A stretch of 41,627 nt of DNA. It comes from a virus. The stretch is taken from IMG/VR virus record IMGVR_UViG_3300048929_000272, positions 1 through 41,627 of that record, one strand, 5' to 3'. Below, piece by piece: positions 30,282 to 37,335 of the stretch (position 1 is the first letter of the stretch; each line of letters begins with the position of its first letter). The notes under the pieces were generated by a model. That model saw only the letters and a list, made by a program, of their open reading frames with translations. It had not been told where the DNA came from and did not search any database. The position numbers and the translations under genes are program-made.

Positions 30282-31241
30282 CTAGAGGTCGTTGGCGTAC
30301 TTGGCGCCGAGGGCGAGCCATCCGGCTGCCTTGGCGTCGGTGCCGGTGAGCTGGTGGACGGGGGCGAGGTCGGGTGTGCCGGGTGCGGCAGCGTCGGGGA
30401 GCTTGCGCCAGGCCGGCAGGAAGTAGCGGCCGGAGCGGGGCTGTACGCGGGCGCCTTGCCAGCTACCTCGGGCGGAGGTGACGAGGGCCGTGATGCCGCA
30501 GCGGGCGATGAGGGCTTCGATGAGGAACCACTCGTCGGGGCGGAGGTCCCAGCCGACGAAGAGCTGTGCGGCCTGGAGGGCGGTGACGAGGGGTTCGCAG
30601 TTGGCGGGGATGCGGGGGCGGTCGCCGATGTGCGTCAGAGATGCGCCGGGGGGCTGTCCCTCTGTCTTACTAACGTCTTCCTTCTCCTTCTCTGAAGGAG
30701 AAGGAAGGACGGGACGGGACGGGGCGCCGTTACTAACGGCGTTACGAATCTCGTTGGCCTGCGAAGATGACTGATTCTCGGGACCGGTTCGCTGCGCGTT
30801 CGTGTCGCCGTCGTGTCGCCGTCGTGCTTCCGTCGTGTCGCCGGAGGTCAAATCCGGGTTGGGCGTAACGGCGTTACGGTCAGCGTTACGCTTCGCCTCC
30901 CGTTCGGCTTTCTTCCGGTCGCGCCAGGCCTGCTGCCGAGCCGCGTTCGCTTCCCGCTCGGCCTTCACCTTGGCGCGGTCCGGGTTGTACTCGAGGTAGT
31001 CGTGGATGGCCCAGCCCGCCTCGACCCGGTCCCACAGGCCGGCCGCCTCGAGCTCTGCCGCCACGGTCTTCGGGCCGCGGACTCGAGCGATGAGGGGAAG
31101 TTCCTTCTCGAGGATGCGGCCTTCGGTGAGGTTCTCGGAGGACCAGCAGAGCGCGGAGACGTACAGCCGGAAGGCCCGGTCGGACAGCAGCGCGACCTTG
31201 CGGTGCGACGGGAAGCGGTCGTCGAGTCGGACCCACGGCAT
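30282..31241 (-). CDS. replication initiator protein, carries the origin
   Basis: A 319-residue protein, ATG 31241 with AGGAAGAAG upstream. The N-terminal winged-helix segment (MPWVRLDDRFPSHRKVALLS, then FRLYVSALCWSSENLTEGR) is the standard start of actinophage replication initiators. The charged helix at 90-120 (RDRKKAEREAKRNADRN) is followed by a low-complexity linker at 125-205. A C-terminal domain follows (LVTALQAAQLFVGWDLRP, RCGITALVTSARGSWQGARV). The linker DNA carries four 11-bp iterons and several palindromes, as in lambda O. The phage has no recognised helicase, primase or polymerase, so replication probably relies on host enzymes. Confidence 0.8.
   Translation of the reverse strand: MPWVRLDDRFPSHRKVALLSDRAFRLYVSALCWSSENLTEGRILEKELPLIARVRGPKTVAAELEAAGLWDRVEAGWAIHDYLEYNPDRAKVKAEREANAARQQAWRDRKKAEREAKRNADRNAVTPNPDLTSGDTTEARRRHDGDTNAQRTGPENQSSSQANEIRNAVSNGAPSRPVLPSPSEKEKEDVSKTEGQPPGASLTHIGDRPRIPANCEPLVTALQAAQLFVGWDLRPDEWFLIEALIARCGITALVTSARGSWQGARVQPRSGRYFLPAWRKLPDAAAPGTPDLAPVHQLTGTDAKAAGWLALGAKYANDL
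30677..30707. repeat. 14-bp inverted repeat next to iteron origin
   Basis: A perfect inverted repeat, CTTCCTTCTCCTTC (30677-30690) and GAAGGAGAAGGAAG (30694-30707), with a three-base loop. Purine and pyrimidine strands are strictly separated on each arm. It lies inside the initiator gene, 94 bases left of the iterons, and could form a cruciform or single-strand initiation hairpin. Confidence 0.75.
30728..30745. repeat. alternating CGTTA/TAACG repeats in origin (left cluster)
   Basis: CGTTA, C, TAACG, G, CGTTA and C in a row: overlapping small palindromes. A further cluster at 30865-30890 has GTAACG, G, CGTTAC and another CGTTAC. These repeats occur around the iterons and could be further initiator or host-protein sites. 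Confidence 0.65.
30801..30844. repeat. four 11-bp iterons, candidate replication origin
   Basis: Four direct repeats in tandem: CGTGTCGCCGT (30801), the same (30812), CGTGCTTCCGT (30823) and CGTGTCGCCGG (30834). The 11-bp period is not a multiple of three, so the protein coded here is not repetitive at that period, which points to selection on the DNA. A single helical turn spacing fits initiator binding on one face. They lie in the linker part of the initiator gene. Confidence 0.8.
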
Positions 31242-31278
31242 GTGCGGCTTCTTCCTGGAGTGCGGGAGGGTGGTTCGG

Positions 31279-31302
31279 GCCCGGGGCGCAACGGCCCCGG
31301 GC
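31279..31302 (-). terminator. hairpin between WhiB-like gene and initiator
   Basis: A nine-bp inverted repeat, GCCCGGGGC (31279) and GCCCCGGGC (31294), with a six-base loop. It starts 15 bases after the WhiB-like stop in a 76-base gap, one of the few in the early operon. It probably reduces read-through into the initiator. Confidence 0.65.
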
Positions 31303-31317
31303 GACAAGTCAGGCGGC

Positions 31318-31554
31318 TTAGGCGGCCTGGCGGCGGAGGCGGCGGCGTTCCTTCTCGGACAGGCCGCCCCACACGCCGAACCGCTCGTCGTTGTCGAGGG
31401 CGTACGTCAGGCACTGGACGCGGATCGGGCAGGCCACACAGGTCTGCTTCGCGTCGCGGGTCGAGCCGCCCTTCTCCGGGAAGAACAGCTCCGGATCGGT
31501 CTGCGAGCACAGGCCGTCGGCGAACCAGACCGGCGTCGGCAGGGCGCGGGTCAT
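31318..31554 (-). CDS. WhiB-family iron-sulfur regulator
   Basis: A 78-residue protein with the full Wbl pattern: four cysteines (Cys16, Cys39, Cys42, Cys48), with Cys-x-x-Cys-x5-Cys in VACPIRVQCL. GVWGG (residues 60-64) and the basic tail follow (LSEKERRRLRRQAA). Wbl proteins hold a 4Fe-4S cluster and bind the primary sigma factor; phage Wbl proteins can act on host promoters, as known for mycobacteriophage TM4. ATG 31554 overlaps the previous stop (ATGA). Confidence 0.95.
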   Translation of the reverse strand: MTRALPTPVWFADGLCSQTDPELFFPEKGGSTRDAKQTCVACPIRVQCLTYALDNDERFGVWGGLSEKERRRLRRQAA

Positions 31555-32411
31555 GCGGCCACCTTCTTCAGTTCGCGGAGGCGGGCGACCACGTAGTCCT
31601 TGCCGAGGCCGAGGCGTTCGGCGATCTCTTCCGGGCCGGCGCCGTAGGACGCCAGGTGGAGGATCTCGGCGGCGCGCAGGGCTCCCAGCTCGTGGAAGTT
31701 GAGCGGCTGCTCGGCGGTGGCCGGGTCGAAGTCGGGGTCGTCGATGTGGCCCATGTCCTCCCACCACAGCGGATCCGGCCAGCCGCGGCGCCGAGCCAGA
31801 GCCCGGGACTTCTGCGCACCCTCCAGAGAGACGCCGTGGTCCTCGGGCTTCTGGTCCTTCAGCTCCTCGTACGTAGCGGTGATCGAGTCAGCCGTCGACC
31901 GGAAGATGTACGGCTGATAGTTGATCCGGGTGATTCCGCGGGGGTCCATGCCGACGTACGTGGCCAGGGTGGCGAATGGCCAGCCGATTGCCACGAGCGC
32001 CTGCAACCGGCGGGCGCTGCCCGCGACCGGCAGCACCTTCCGCTGCATGCTGTCGGCGGTGAGCGCCAGGATCACCGTCGCCGTCTCGGGGCGGACCTGC
32101 TTCACCCGCCCGTTCGCGATACGGCTGACGTGCCCCTCGTGCAGTCCGGCCTGTACGCCGATCTGCCTGTAGGAGATGCCGGCGTTGTGCAGTTCGCGGA
32201 GGTGCTGGGTCGTCGGGGCGGCGTCGATGTACGGCTGCCATGTGCCGTACCCGCGGCGCCGGTAGACCTGCCGGGCGTACGTGTTCTTTACGGCACGGCA
32301 CTTGTCGCAGCGGCACTTCTTGGTGAAGACCCAGGTGGGGGAGCCGTGTCCGCGGTTGGTGCCCGCGGTCGGGAGGGTGGTCATCCCGACCGCGGGAGTC
32401 TCGGTGGTCAC
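31551..32411 (-). CDS. helix-turn-helix DNA-binding protein with CxC zinc site
   Basis: A 286-residue protein with GTG start at 32411 (GTGA). It has an N-terminal segment with KCRCDKCRAVKNTYARQ (possible zinc site), then a helix-turn-helix (SYRQIGVQAGLHEGHVSRIA) and two further helical regions. One ends with EEIAERLGLGKDYVVARLRE, a second helix-turn-helix. Proteins of this type with split HTH units are frequent in actinophage early regions; regulatory role inferred. It directly precedes the WhiB-like gene. Confidence 0.75.
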   Translation of the reverse strand: MTTETPAVGMTTLPTAGTNRGHGSPTWVFTKKCRCDKCRAVKNTYARQVYRRRGYGTWQPYIDAAPTTQHLRELHNAGISYRQIGVQAGLHEGHVSRIANGRVKQVRPETATVILALTADSMQRKVLPVAGSARRLQALVAIGWPFATLATYVGMDPRGITRINYQPYIFRSTADSITATYEELKDQKPEDHGVSLEGAQKSRALARRRGWPDPLWWEDMGHIDDPDFDPATAEQPLNFHELGALRAAEILHLASYGAGPEEIAERLGLGKDYVVARLRELKKVAA

Positions 32412-32677
32412 TTGGCACCGCCCACATACCGGACGTAGATCCGGTGCTCGCCGAACATCGTGCGCATCTCGGCCTCGAACCCGGCGCCGAACATGGTCCA
32501 TCCGGGCTTGCCATGGCGGACCGAGTAGGCGTCCTGGCGGGCCGAACCGGCGACCTTGCGCTGACCGAGGAGGGCCCAGTGTCCGGGCATCAGCTTCAGT
32601 GCCTCCGCGACCTCGGCTCGTGTCTCGTCGCTGAAGGGGACGAGCGGGGCGGTCTTCTCGAATCGGAGCGTGGTCAC
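32408..32677 (-). CDS. small hypothetical early protein
   Basis: An 89-residue protein with GTG start at 32677 (GTGA). A mixed alpha/beta protein (LRFEKTAPLVPFSDETRAE, then MFGEHRIYVRYVGGAK). It lies between the coiled-coil protein and the HTH protein. Function unknown. Confidence 0.65.
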   Translation of the reverse strand: MTTLRFEKTAPLVPFSDETRAEVAEALKLMPGHWALLGQRKVAGSARQDAYSVRHGKPGWTMFGAGFEAEMRTMFGEHRIYVRYVGGAK

Positions 32678-33084
32678 TTCGCGTCCTCCTTGGCGTCGAT
32701 GCCGAGCAGCTCGCGGGCGGCGGGCAGGAGCGGTTCGCCCTGGTAGCCGGTCGCGTCGAGGAGCTGGTCCGTGAGCCGCTTGATCTGGCGGCGGTAGGCG
32801 GCAGACTGGGCACGCTCGGCAGCCACGGCGCGGAGAAGACGGCCGATGCGGGACTCGTACCGGTCGGTGTGCATGCGGACCATGTACGACTTCAGCTGCT
32901 GACGCCGGACTTGCTCCTTGGACAGTGCCGCACGGGCGTCGGACAGTGCGTCCTCCGCGTGCCGCTGCTCGATCCGCGCTTCGCATGTCGCGGCCTCGGC
33001 CTCGTCGACGAGATGCCACACGCCCCGGACGGCCAGGTCGACGGCGGCCTGCGCGCGGCGGCAGGAGATGAAGGGGAGTCGCAT
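32674..33084 (-). CDS. coiled-coil hypothetical protein
   Basis: A 136-residue protein, helical throughout with Arg-rich heptads (CEARIEQRHAEDALSDARAA, RIGRLLRAVAAERAQSAAYR). A GTG at 33087 is one codon longer; ATG 33084 is chosen because TGATG couples it to the RecT-like gene. A basic N-terminus (MRLPFISCRRAQ). It follows the recombination genes; function unknown. Confidence 0.65.
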   Translation of the reverse strand: MRLPFISCRRAQAAVDLAVRGVWHLVDEAEAATCEARIEQRHAEDALSDARAALSKEQVRRQQLKSYMVRMHTDRYESRIGRLLRAVAAERAQSAAYRRQIKRLTDQLLDATGYQGEPLLPAARELLGIDAKEDAK

Positions 33085-33821
33085 CACGCCTCACCGCCCG
33101 GCTGTGCGGTGGCGGGCCAGTCGGTCGAACCGTCGACCTCTTCCCACTCGGTCTCGTCCTCGCGGGTCACCGTGTAGTCGGTGTCCACCGGCGCCGGGGC
33201 AATCGGCATGCTCGGGCCGGTGACTGCTGCGATGCTGAGCGGCGCGGCCTGCGGGATGACCTCGGCGTGGACGGTGCCCTCCAGCTCCTCCGCCACGTAC
33301 GGCATGCCGTGCAGCGCGTCGGAGGCGATCAGCCGGCAGACCTCGCCCGTGGCGCGGGCGATCAGCATGGTCTTGGGCTGCTTCTTCCACTGGTCCTTGT
33401 TCAGCAGGCCCAGCAGCCGGGCTCGGTCGAGGTCCCACTCGACCTCCTGCCAGGCTTCGGAGCCCTTCCGGCGGCCGCGCATCTTGCAGTACGTGGGGGT
33501 GGACTCGACGACCTCGACATCGTGGCCCTGTGCCTGGACGATTCCGCGCATGGCGTGGGCTCGGAGGGCGGGCTGTCCCTGGATGACGTCGATGCTCTTG
33601 AGGGACGTCATCGGCTGAAGGCCCAGCTCGTGTCCCGCGAGGACGACGGCGACGATCTCGTCGCGCTTCCCGCGGTAGGCGCCGGCGAGGGTGGTTCCGG
33701 CGATGGCCTGGGCGATGCCGGAGATGGCGGCGGCTTCGCGGGCCCAGGTCTCCAGTGACGAGCCGATCGGCTGGTTCGCGGGGACGGGCATGTTGGTGTC
33801 TCGGGTGGCGATTTCGGTCAC
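33084..33821 (-). CDS. RecT-like single-strand annealing protein
   Basis: A 245-residue protein with GTG start at 33821 (GTGA overlap with the exonuclease stop). The RecT pattern is recognised in AGHELGLQPMTSLKSIDVIQ, ALRAHAMRGIVQAQGHDV, then a Tyr-Cys-Lys-Met-Arg-Gly-Arg segment, and a helix with IARATGEVCRLIASDAL. The C-terminus is a Pro/Asp/Glu-rich tail (TREDETEWEEVDGSTDW). RecT proteins anneal strands for phage recombination and work with the exonuclease encoded just upstream. The typical RecT is a little longer. Confidence 0.8.
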   Translation of the reverse strand: MTEIATRDTNMPVPANQPIGSSLETWAREAAAISGIAQAIAGTTLAGAYRGKRDEIVAVVLAGHELGLQPMTSLKSIDVIQGQPALRAHAMRGIVQAQGHDVEVVESTPTYCKMRGRRKGSEAWQEVEWDLDRARLLGLLNKDQWKKQPKTMLIARATGEVCRLIASDALHGMPYVAEELEGTVHAEVIPQAAPLSIAAVTGPSMPIAPAPVDTDYTVTREDETEWEEVDGSTDWPATAQPGGEA

Positions 33822-34678
33822 TGGAGGTACTCCTCGGCCTGGCGGATGGTGTCCCAGGAGGGCATGCCGATCTGCGGGATTTTGGTGACGGTTCCGGTCC
33901 AGTCGGGCCAGATGCCGGTGGACTCGCATTCGGCGTAGATGCGCAGCGCGCGTTCGTTGCGGGCGCGGCCGATGTCGCGGTCCTGCTGGTGCAGTTCTCG
34001 CACGGTGATCAGGTAGGGGGCGGTCTTCGACTGGAAGACGAACACGAACCGGACCTGCTCCGGGGCGAGGACGGCGGTGATGCCGTCGATGTAGAACGCG
34101 TCCTGCTGGTGGTACGAGTAGTCCCGGATCGACCGCTGTACAGCCGCCGGGGACGCGTCCGCGCAGGACTTGTAGTCGACGGCGAGCGTCAGTCCCGGCA
34201 GCTGCTTCAGCCAGTCCGGCCGGACCCGGCAGCGGACATTGGTGGCCGGGTCGGTCCAGTACAAGGACTGCTCGGCAAGCCCCGTGCCCGGGGCCAGCAG
34301 CGGACCGGCCAGCGGGTGAGCACGTAGCGCCGCGGCCATGGCGTGGACCTGGTCCAGCTCCGCTTGCTTCAGCGGGATGCCGCCACGCTCACGGATCTCC
34401 GCAACCTGGGCCTTCGCGACCTTCGTGTCCCAGCGGGCGCCCTCGACGACCTCCAGGTCCGAACCCTCACCGAGGACCAACTTGTGCGCGGCGTGCCCCA
34501 GGTCGAACGTCTTCTTCGGCGCCGCCGGCTGGTCCTGCTCGTACTTGAACTGGGCCGGGCAGCCGGGGGCGAGGAGCGCGCGCAGGCCGGACGAAGAGAT
34601 TGACGAGCGGTCCGCGTGGTACACATCGGCCGGGACCCCGTCACGCATCTCTGGCGCGGTCAGAACGGCGGTGTCCAT
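33818..34678 (-). CDS. RecE-like PD-(D/E)xK exonuclease
   Basis: A 286-residue protein with ATG 34678. Motifs of the RecE/YqaJ-like nuclease fold are visible: FDLGHAAHKLVLG (Gly61-His62), Glu136 in AEQSLYW, RVRPDW with Asp155, and the core LAVDYKSCADA with Asp168 and Lys170. The enzyme resects double-stranded ends to yield 3' tails for the RecT-like partner. Its gene overlaps the small gene before it by 19 bases and the RecT-like gene after it by four. Length is that of the RecE C-terminal nuclease. Confidence 0.85.
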   Translation of the reverse strand: MDTAVLTAPEMRDGVPADVYHADRSSISSSGLRALLAPGCPAQFKYEQDQPAAPKKTFDLGHAAHKLVLGEGSDLEVVEGARWDTKVAKAQVAEIRERGGIPLKQAELDQVHAMAAALRAHPLAGPLLAPGTGLAEQSLYWTDPATNVRCRVRPDWLKQLPGLTLAVDYKSCADASPAAVQRSIRDYSYHQQDAFYIDGITAVLAPEQVRFVFVFQSKTAPYLITVRELHQQDRDIGRARNERALRIYAECESTGIWPDWTGTVTKIPQIGMPSWDTIRQAEEYLQ

Positions 34679-34839
34679 TCGGGACCCTCCATGCTCTCGT
34701 TGATGTGGTGTCGCCACTGGGTTCCGGACTCGGTCTCGTGCCAGTCCCGCCAGTCGTGCTCACGCGGGTCGAGGACACAGCGGCGGATGGTGTCCGTTGT
34801 GGGGCTGTACAGCGCCTCGGGGCACTGGGGTTCGCTCAC
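34660..34839 (-). CDS. small Cys/His/Trp-rich protein
   Basis: A 59-residue protein with GTG start at 34839 (GTGA overlap), ending 19 bases inside the exonuclease gene. It begins with Ser-Glu-Pro-Gln-Cys-Pro and has IRRCVLDPREHDWRDW, a Cys-His spacing seen in small actinophage zinc-like proteins. It fills the gap between two coupled genes. Function unknown. Confidence 0.65.
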   Translation of the reverse strand: MSEPQCPEALYSPTTDTIRRCVLDPREHDWRDWHETESGTQWRHHINESMEGPEWTPPF

Positions 34840-35084
34840 GAGGCGGCTCCGGTGTAGCGGGCGTAGAGGGCGGTGCCGTCGTCGACGAGCTCAGTCCGCG
34901 TCTCGTACGCCCCGGCGGGGGTGTAGTAGCGGAGGCGTTCGGCGGTTCGGATGTGCCGTGCGGTGGACTCGGCGGACTGGCGCGAGTTGTAGATGCCGAC
35001 TTCGATCCACATGCCGGGGTGGCGGCGGCAGTCGTCCGCACGCATGGCGTGGTTGGCGATCGGGCGCTTCTTCCAGTGGCTCAC
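34836..35084 (-). CDS. small hypothetical early protein
   Basis: An 82-residue protein with GTG start at 35084 (GTGA). It contains RHPGMWIEVGIYNSRQSAES and a closing Tyr/Ala region (GTALYARYTGAAS). A compact alpha/beta domain is plausible. Function unknown. Confidence 0.65.
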   Translation of the reverse strand: MSHWKKRPIANHAMRADDCRRHPGMWIEVGIYNSRQSAESTARHIRTAERLRYYTPAGAYETRTELVDDGTALYARYTGAAS

Positions 35085-35596
35085 AGCGCCTTCCCGTCAC
35101 GTGGGCCGGGGATCGGCAGGTCGCGGCCGAGGGCGTAGTTGTGGTGGTTCGGCCCGTCGTGCGGGTCCTCCACCTGACGGACCGGGACGGGCTTGTCCTC
35201 GGCGGGCCAGCCGACCGGCAGGCCGAGGAGGTGCGACAGCTGACGGCGGGCCTCGGCGTGACCAGTCCACCGGTAGTAGTCGTGGTCAGCGTTCGGGTTG
35301 CAGTTCCGCAGGTTGGTCACGTACTCCGCGCGCTGGGCGCAGAAGCCAGCCACCTTCTCGGCGGCGGTCCGCAGTTGGGCCACCTCACGCACCGCGTCGT
35401 CGAGGGCCTCGTTCGTCGCATGCCGCTCCGCACGCAGGCGGGTCACCTCGGCCAGCAGGACTGCCGAGTCGGTGAGTACCTGCTTCATCAGCTCGTACTC
35501 GTCGAGCGGCCAGTCGGCGAGCGCGGAGACCTTCACGGCTTCCGCCCGATGCGACTTGATCTCCGCGAGCTGTTGCTCGCTCATCGGGGCGCTCAT
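35081..35596 (-). CDS. hypothetical early protein, helical
   Basis: A 171-residue protein with ATG 35596, four bases into the previous stop (ATGA). The N-terminal region has helices (SEQQLAEIKSHRAEAVKVS) and a coiled-coil stretch (LLAEVTRLRAERHATNEALD). The C-terminal part has a Trp-Thr-Gly-His helix (YYRWTGHAEARRQLSHLLG) and a Pro/Asp-rich tail. No family recognised. Confidence 0.65.
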   Translation of the reverse strand: MSAPMSEQQLAEIKSHRAEAVKVSALADWPLDEYELMKQVLTDSAVLLAEVTRLRAERHATNEALDDAVREVAQLRTAAEKVAGFCAQRAEYVTNLRNCNPNADHDYYRWTGHAEARRQLSHLLGLPVGWPAEDKPVPVRQVEDPHDGPNHHNYALGRDLPIPGPRDGKAL

Positions 35597-35862
35597 GCGG
35601 CACCACCCAGCGTCCGAACCGGGGAGAACCACGCGCGGATCGCCGCCGGCGTCCACGGGTTCGACGCACCAGGGCCGCACTCCGCCGGGTCCTGCGGAGC
35701 GTCGCACACCATCTGCGGCTCACCCGACTCGGTCATGCCGACCTGCCGCCACACGTCGCCGTCGCGGTCCACCAGGACCAGCGCGACCGGCACGGGCGGA
35801 AGGGCAACGCGGACCGTACGCCGGTCACCCGAGGGGAAGTTCGTCGGTACAGTGATACTCAC
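35593..35862 (-). CDS. small hypothetical protein, first after xis
   Basis: An 89-residue protein. GTG at 35862 is selected since a GGAG site is six bases upstream; the longer TTG start is less likely. It has a beta-rich domain (RRTVRVALPPVPVALVLVDR), a Cys/Pro loop and a C-terminal WFSPVRTLGG. It is the first early gene after the excisionase-like gene and a hairpin. Function unknown. Confidence 0.65.
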   Translation of the reverse strand: MSITVPTNFPSGDRRTVRVALPPVPVALVLVDRDGDVWRQVGMTESGEPQMVCDAPQDPAECGPGASNPWTPAAIRAWFSPVRTLGGAA

Positions 35863-35886
35863 AATCCACTCCAATCAGTGGGTTGA

Positions 35887-35923
35887 GGGGCTGTTGCGGA
35901 CCGGCCAGGGTCCGGACGGCCCC
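35887..35923 (-). terminator. imperfect hairpin after xis-like gene
   Basis: An imperfect inverted repeat with outer arms GGGGCTG and CGGCCCC plus an inner GGACC/GGTCC pair, in the 77-base gap after the xis-like gene. It could be an attenuator between the switch genes and the rest of the early operon. There is no clean T run. Confidence 0.4.
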
Positions 35924-35939
35924 GTTTCGTTTGTGGGGG

Positions 35940-36158
35940 TCAGGCCGCGGCGCGCTGACCGAGGACGTCGGCGTCCTCCTGGGCCCGCAGCCAGCGCATG
36001 ACCTCGGCCCGGCGGTAAAGCACGTTCCGGCCACGCCGGAAGCCCTTCGGCCCGAGACCCCTGTGGCGCAGGATGTTCACCGCGTTCTCCGTCTTGTGAA
36101 GCAGAGCGGCGACGTCCTTGGTGGTCATCAGCGGCGAGTCATTGACCCTGTCGCTCAT
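35940..36158 (-). CDS. excisionase-like / MerR-type HTH protein
   Basis: A 72-residue protein starting MSDRVNDSPLMTTKDVAALL at ATG 36158. The pattern (MTTKDVAALLHKTENAVNIL, then RRAEVMRWLRAQED) is the winged HTH_17 fold of excisionases and small MerR-like proteins. Its gene overlaps the Cro-like gene by 20 bases and lies upstream of the early operon. Xis directs the integrase toward excision; a role as regulator is an alternative. Confidence 0.75.
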   Translation of the reverse strand: MSDRVNDSPLMTTKDVAALLHKTENAVNILRHRGLGPKGFRRGRNVLYRRAEVMRWLRAQEDADVLGQRAAA

Positions 36159-36369
36159 CGTTGGTCTCCGTTTGCTGTCGTTGGATGTCGGTGATGTGAC
36201 ATCCAAGGAGTTGGGCGATTCTGGCCATGACCTCCGGCTGAGGGCTTCGGAGGCCTCTCTCGATGCGGGAGAGGTAGCCATGGCTGATATGGGCGGCTTT
36301 GGCGAATCCGCGCAGGCCGTAGCCGCGTTCTTCGCGCTGCCGTCGGATTTCCGGTCCATCGGGCTGCAC
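36139..36369 (-). CDS. Cro-like / XRE HTH regulator, leaderless start
   Basis: A 76-residue protein. The HTH fold shows LRGFAKAAHISHGYLSRIER followed by a helix (EVMARIAQLLGC). GTG 36369 is chosen because a promoter (-35 TTGTTT, 17 bases, -10 TACTGT) ends about seven bases upstream, with no ribosome site between: the message would start at or next to the start codon, as known for lambda cI. It is the first gene of the leftward transcript that continues into xis, so a Cro-like role fits; a repressor role is also possible. Confidence 0.75.
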   Translation of the reverse strand: MQPDGPEIRRQREERGYGLRGFAKAAHISHGYLSRIERGLRSPQPEVMARIAQLLGCHITDIQRQQTETNDERQGQ

Positions 36370-36376
36370 AAGAAGG

Positions 36377-36405
36377 ACAGTAGTCGACGACAGCCAACGA
36401 AACAA
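36377..36405 (-). promoter_or_regulatory. leftward promoter of switch region
   Basis: On the minus strand, -35 TTGTTT (36405-36400) and -10 TACTGT (36382-36377) are 17 bases apart. The expected start is about 36370, next to the GTG. Two direct repeats flank or overlap the -35, giving a site for repressor control. Confidence 0.65.
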
Positions 36406-36422
36406 CCTGACAGTCAACGAAA
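36389..36422. promoter_or_regulatory. two 14-bp operator repeats
   Basis: GACAGCCAACGAAA (36389-36402) and GACAGTCAACGAAA (36409-36422), same direction, 20 bases apart, 13 of 14 bases identical. They overlap the leftward promoter. Either HTH protein could bind; autoregulation or immunity control is inferred. A separate tandem 10-bp repeat (tatcggtgcc) lies at 36531-36550 before the rightward gene. Confidence 0.65.
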
Positions 36423-36530
36423 GGTTGGGAAGGCCATCGGCAACCGCTTGCTCGACGCTTAAGTCAAGGCGTGGCCAAGGGGGCGGGATCCCGTCTCGCA
36501 CGGTCGTTGATCACCGTCTACTCTGTTGCC

Positions 36531-36550
36531 TATCGGTGCCTATCGGTGCC
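36531..36550. repeat. tandem 10-bp repeat before rightward regulator
   Basis: Two exact copies of tatcggtgcc in a row, between the divergent switch genes. A weak -10 like TACTCT is at 36519-36524, so the repeats would lie just downstream of it. They may be operator sites for the rightward transcript. Confidence 0.5.
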
Positions 36551-36598
36551 TGCAAGCGTCGGGCAGGACGCAACGGAGTGACAGAAGGAGAGGCGGCC

Positions 36599-37006
36599 AT
36601 GAACCGCGACCCCCAAGCGTGGGCACGGCTCGGCCAGGCCCTCGCCAGCGCACGCCGCGCACTCGGCCTCACCCAAGAAGAACTGGCCACGCAGGCCGGC
36701 GTGGGCCTCGGGAGCGTGAAGAACGCCGAAGCCGGCACCGTCCCGAAGGCGCGCATGCCGTACACCATCCCCGCCATTGCCAAGGCCCTCGGCTGGCCTG
36801 ACGGGGCGGTCGACGCCGTCCTCGACGGGGGTGCCCCGCCGGGAGGCTGGTCCGACGTCTCGGTTCAGAAGCAAGTCAGCGAACAGCAGCTTGAGGTCGA
36901 GCTTTCGCATGCCATGGTGCGCGCGGCAGGCACTGCCACCGGTACCGAGATCCAGGCCGCCACCAAGGCCGCGTTGGACGTTTTGCGGCAACACGGTCTG
37001 ATTTGA
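36599..37006 (+). CDS. XRE-family regulator, immunity repressor candidate
   Basis: A 135-residue protein on the plus strand, ATG 36599 with GAAGGAGAGG upstream. A clear HTH (LGLTQEELATQAGVGLGSVK, then NAEAG) is followed by a helical segment and a C-terminal helix region (VQKQVSEQQLEVELSHAMV). It diverges from the Cro-like gene and leads into the integrase transcript, the usual place of an immunity repressor. A protease-like domain as in lambda cI is absent. Repressor status is inferred. Confidence 0.75.
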   Translation: MNRDPQAWARLGQALASARRALGLTQEELATQAGVGLGSVKNAEAGTVPKARMPYTIPAIAKALGWPDGAVDAVLDGGAPPGGWSDVSVQKQVSEQQLEVELSHAMVRAAGTATGTEIQAATKAALDVLRQHGLI

Positions 37007-37051
37007 AGACGTTTGGCGTACAACCTTCAACAAATAGTGCATACAGATAGC

Positions 37052-37063
37052 GACCATGTGGTC
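37052..37063. promoter_or_regulatory. small palindrome before integrase transcript
   Basis: GACCA, TG, TGGTC: a five-bp inverted repeat with a two-base centre in an AT-richer stretch between the repressor candidate and the small gene. It may be a regulator site; no clear promoter could be assigned here. Confidence 0.35.
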
Positions 37064-37128
37064 ACACGGCATATGCTCCCGACAGCCGGAGTCCACCGCT
37101 CCGGGCTGCCTACGCACGGGGGTGCTCG

Positions 37129-37335
37129 ATGCCCGGATCCAGCCCAGTGATAGCCGCTAACCTCGGCACCAAGGTCGCCGCGTTCACCTGCCGAATCGAC
37201 GGCCGACCAGTCGCCGTCATCAACACCGAGGCCGCGCACAACCCCGAGCTCTACACCCAGGCCGGGTGCGCGCTCGTGGCCGCCGGCTTCGACGCCGGAA
37301 CCGCCTTGGGGGCACTGTATGGGGTACGTCGCTGA
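37129..37335 (+). CDS. small hypothetical protein upstream of integrase
   Basis: A 68-residue protein with ATG 37129 after a GGGGGTG site. It starts MPGSSPVIAANLGTKVAAFT and has a strand-helix pattern (RIDGRPVAVINTEAAHNPEL). Its stop overlaps the integrase start by 17 bases. Small genes in this spot are frequent in actinomycete integrative elements and phages; function unknown. Confidence 0.7.
   Translation: MPGSSPVIAANLGTKVAAFTCRIDGRPVAVINTEAAHNPELYTQAGCALVAAGFDAGTALGALYGVRR

Noticed and set aside
30282-31241. 11-bp repeats as a protein repeat in the initiator
   Set aside because: The period is not a multiple of three; the coded residues repeat only loosely (GDT twice), so DNA-level function is the better explanation.
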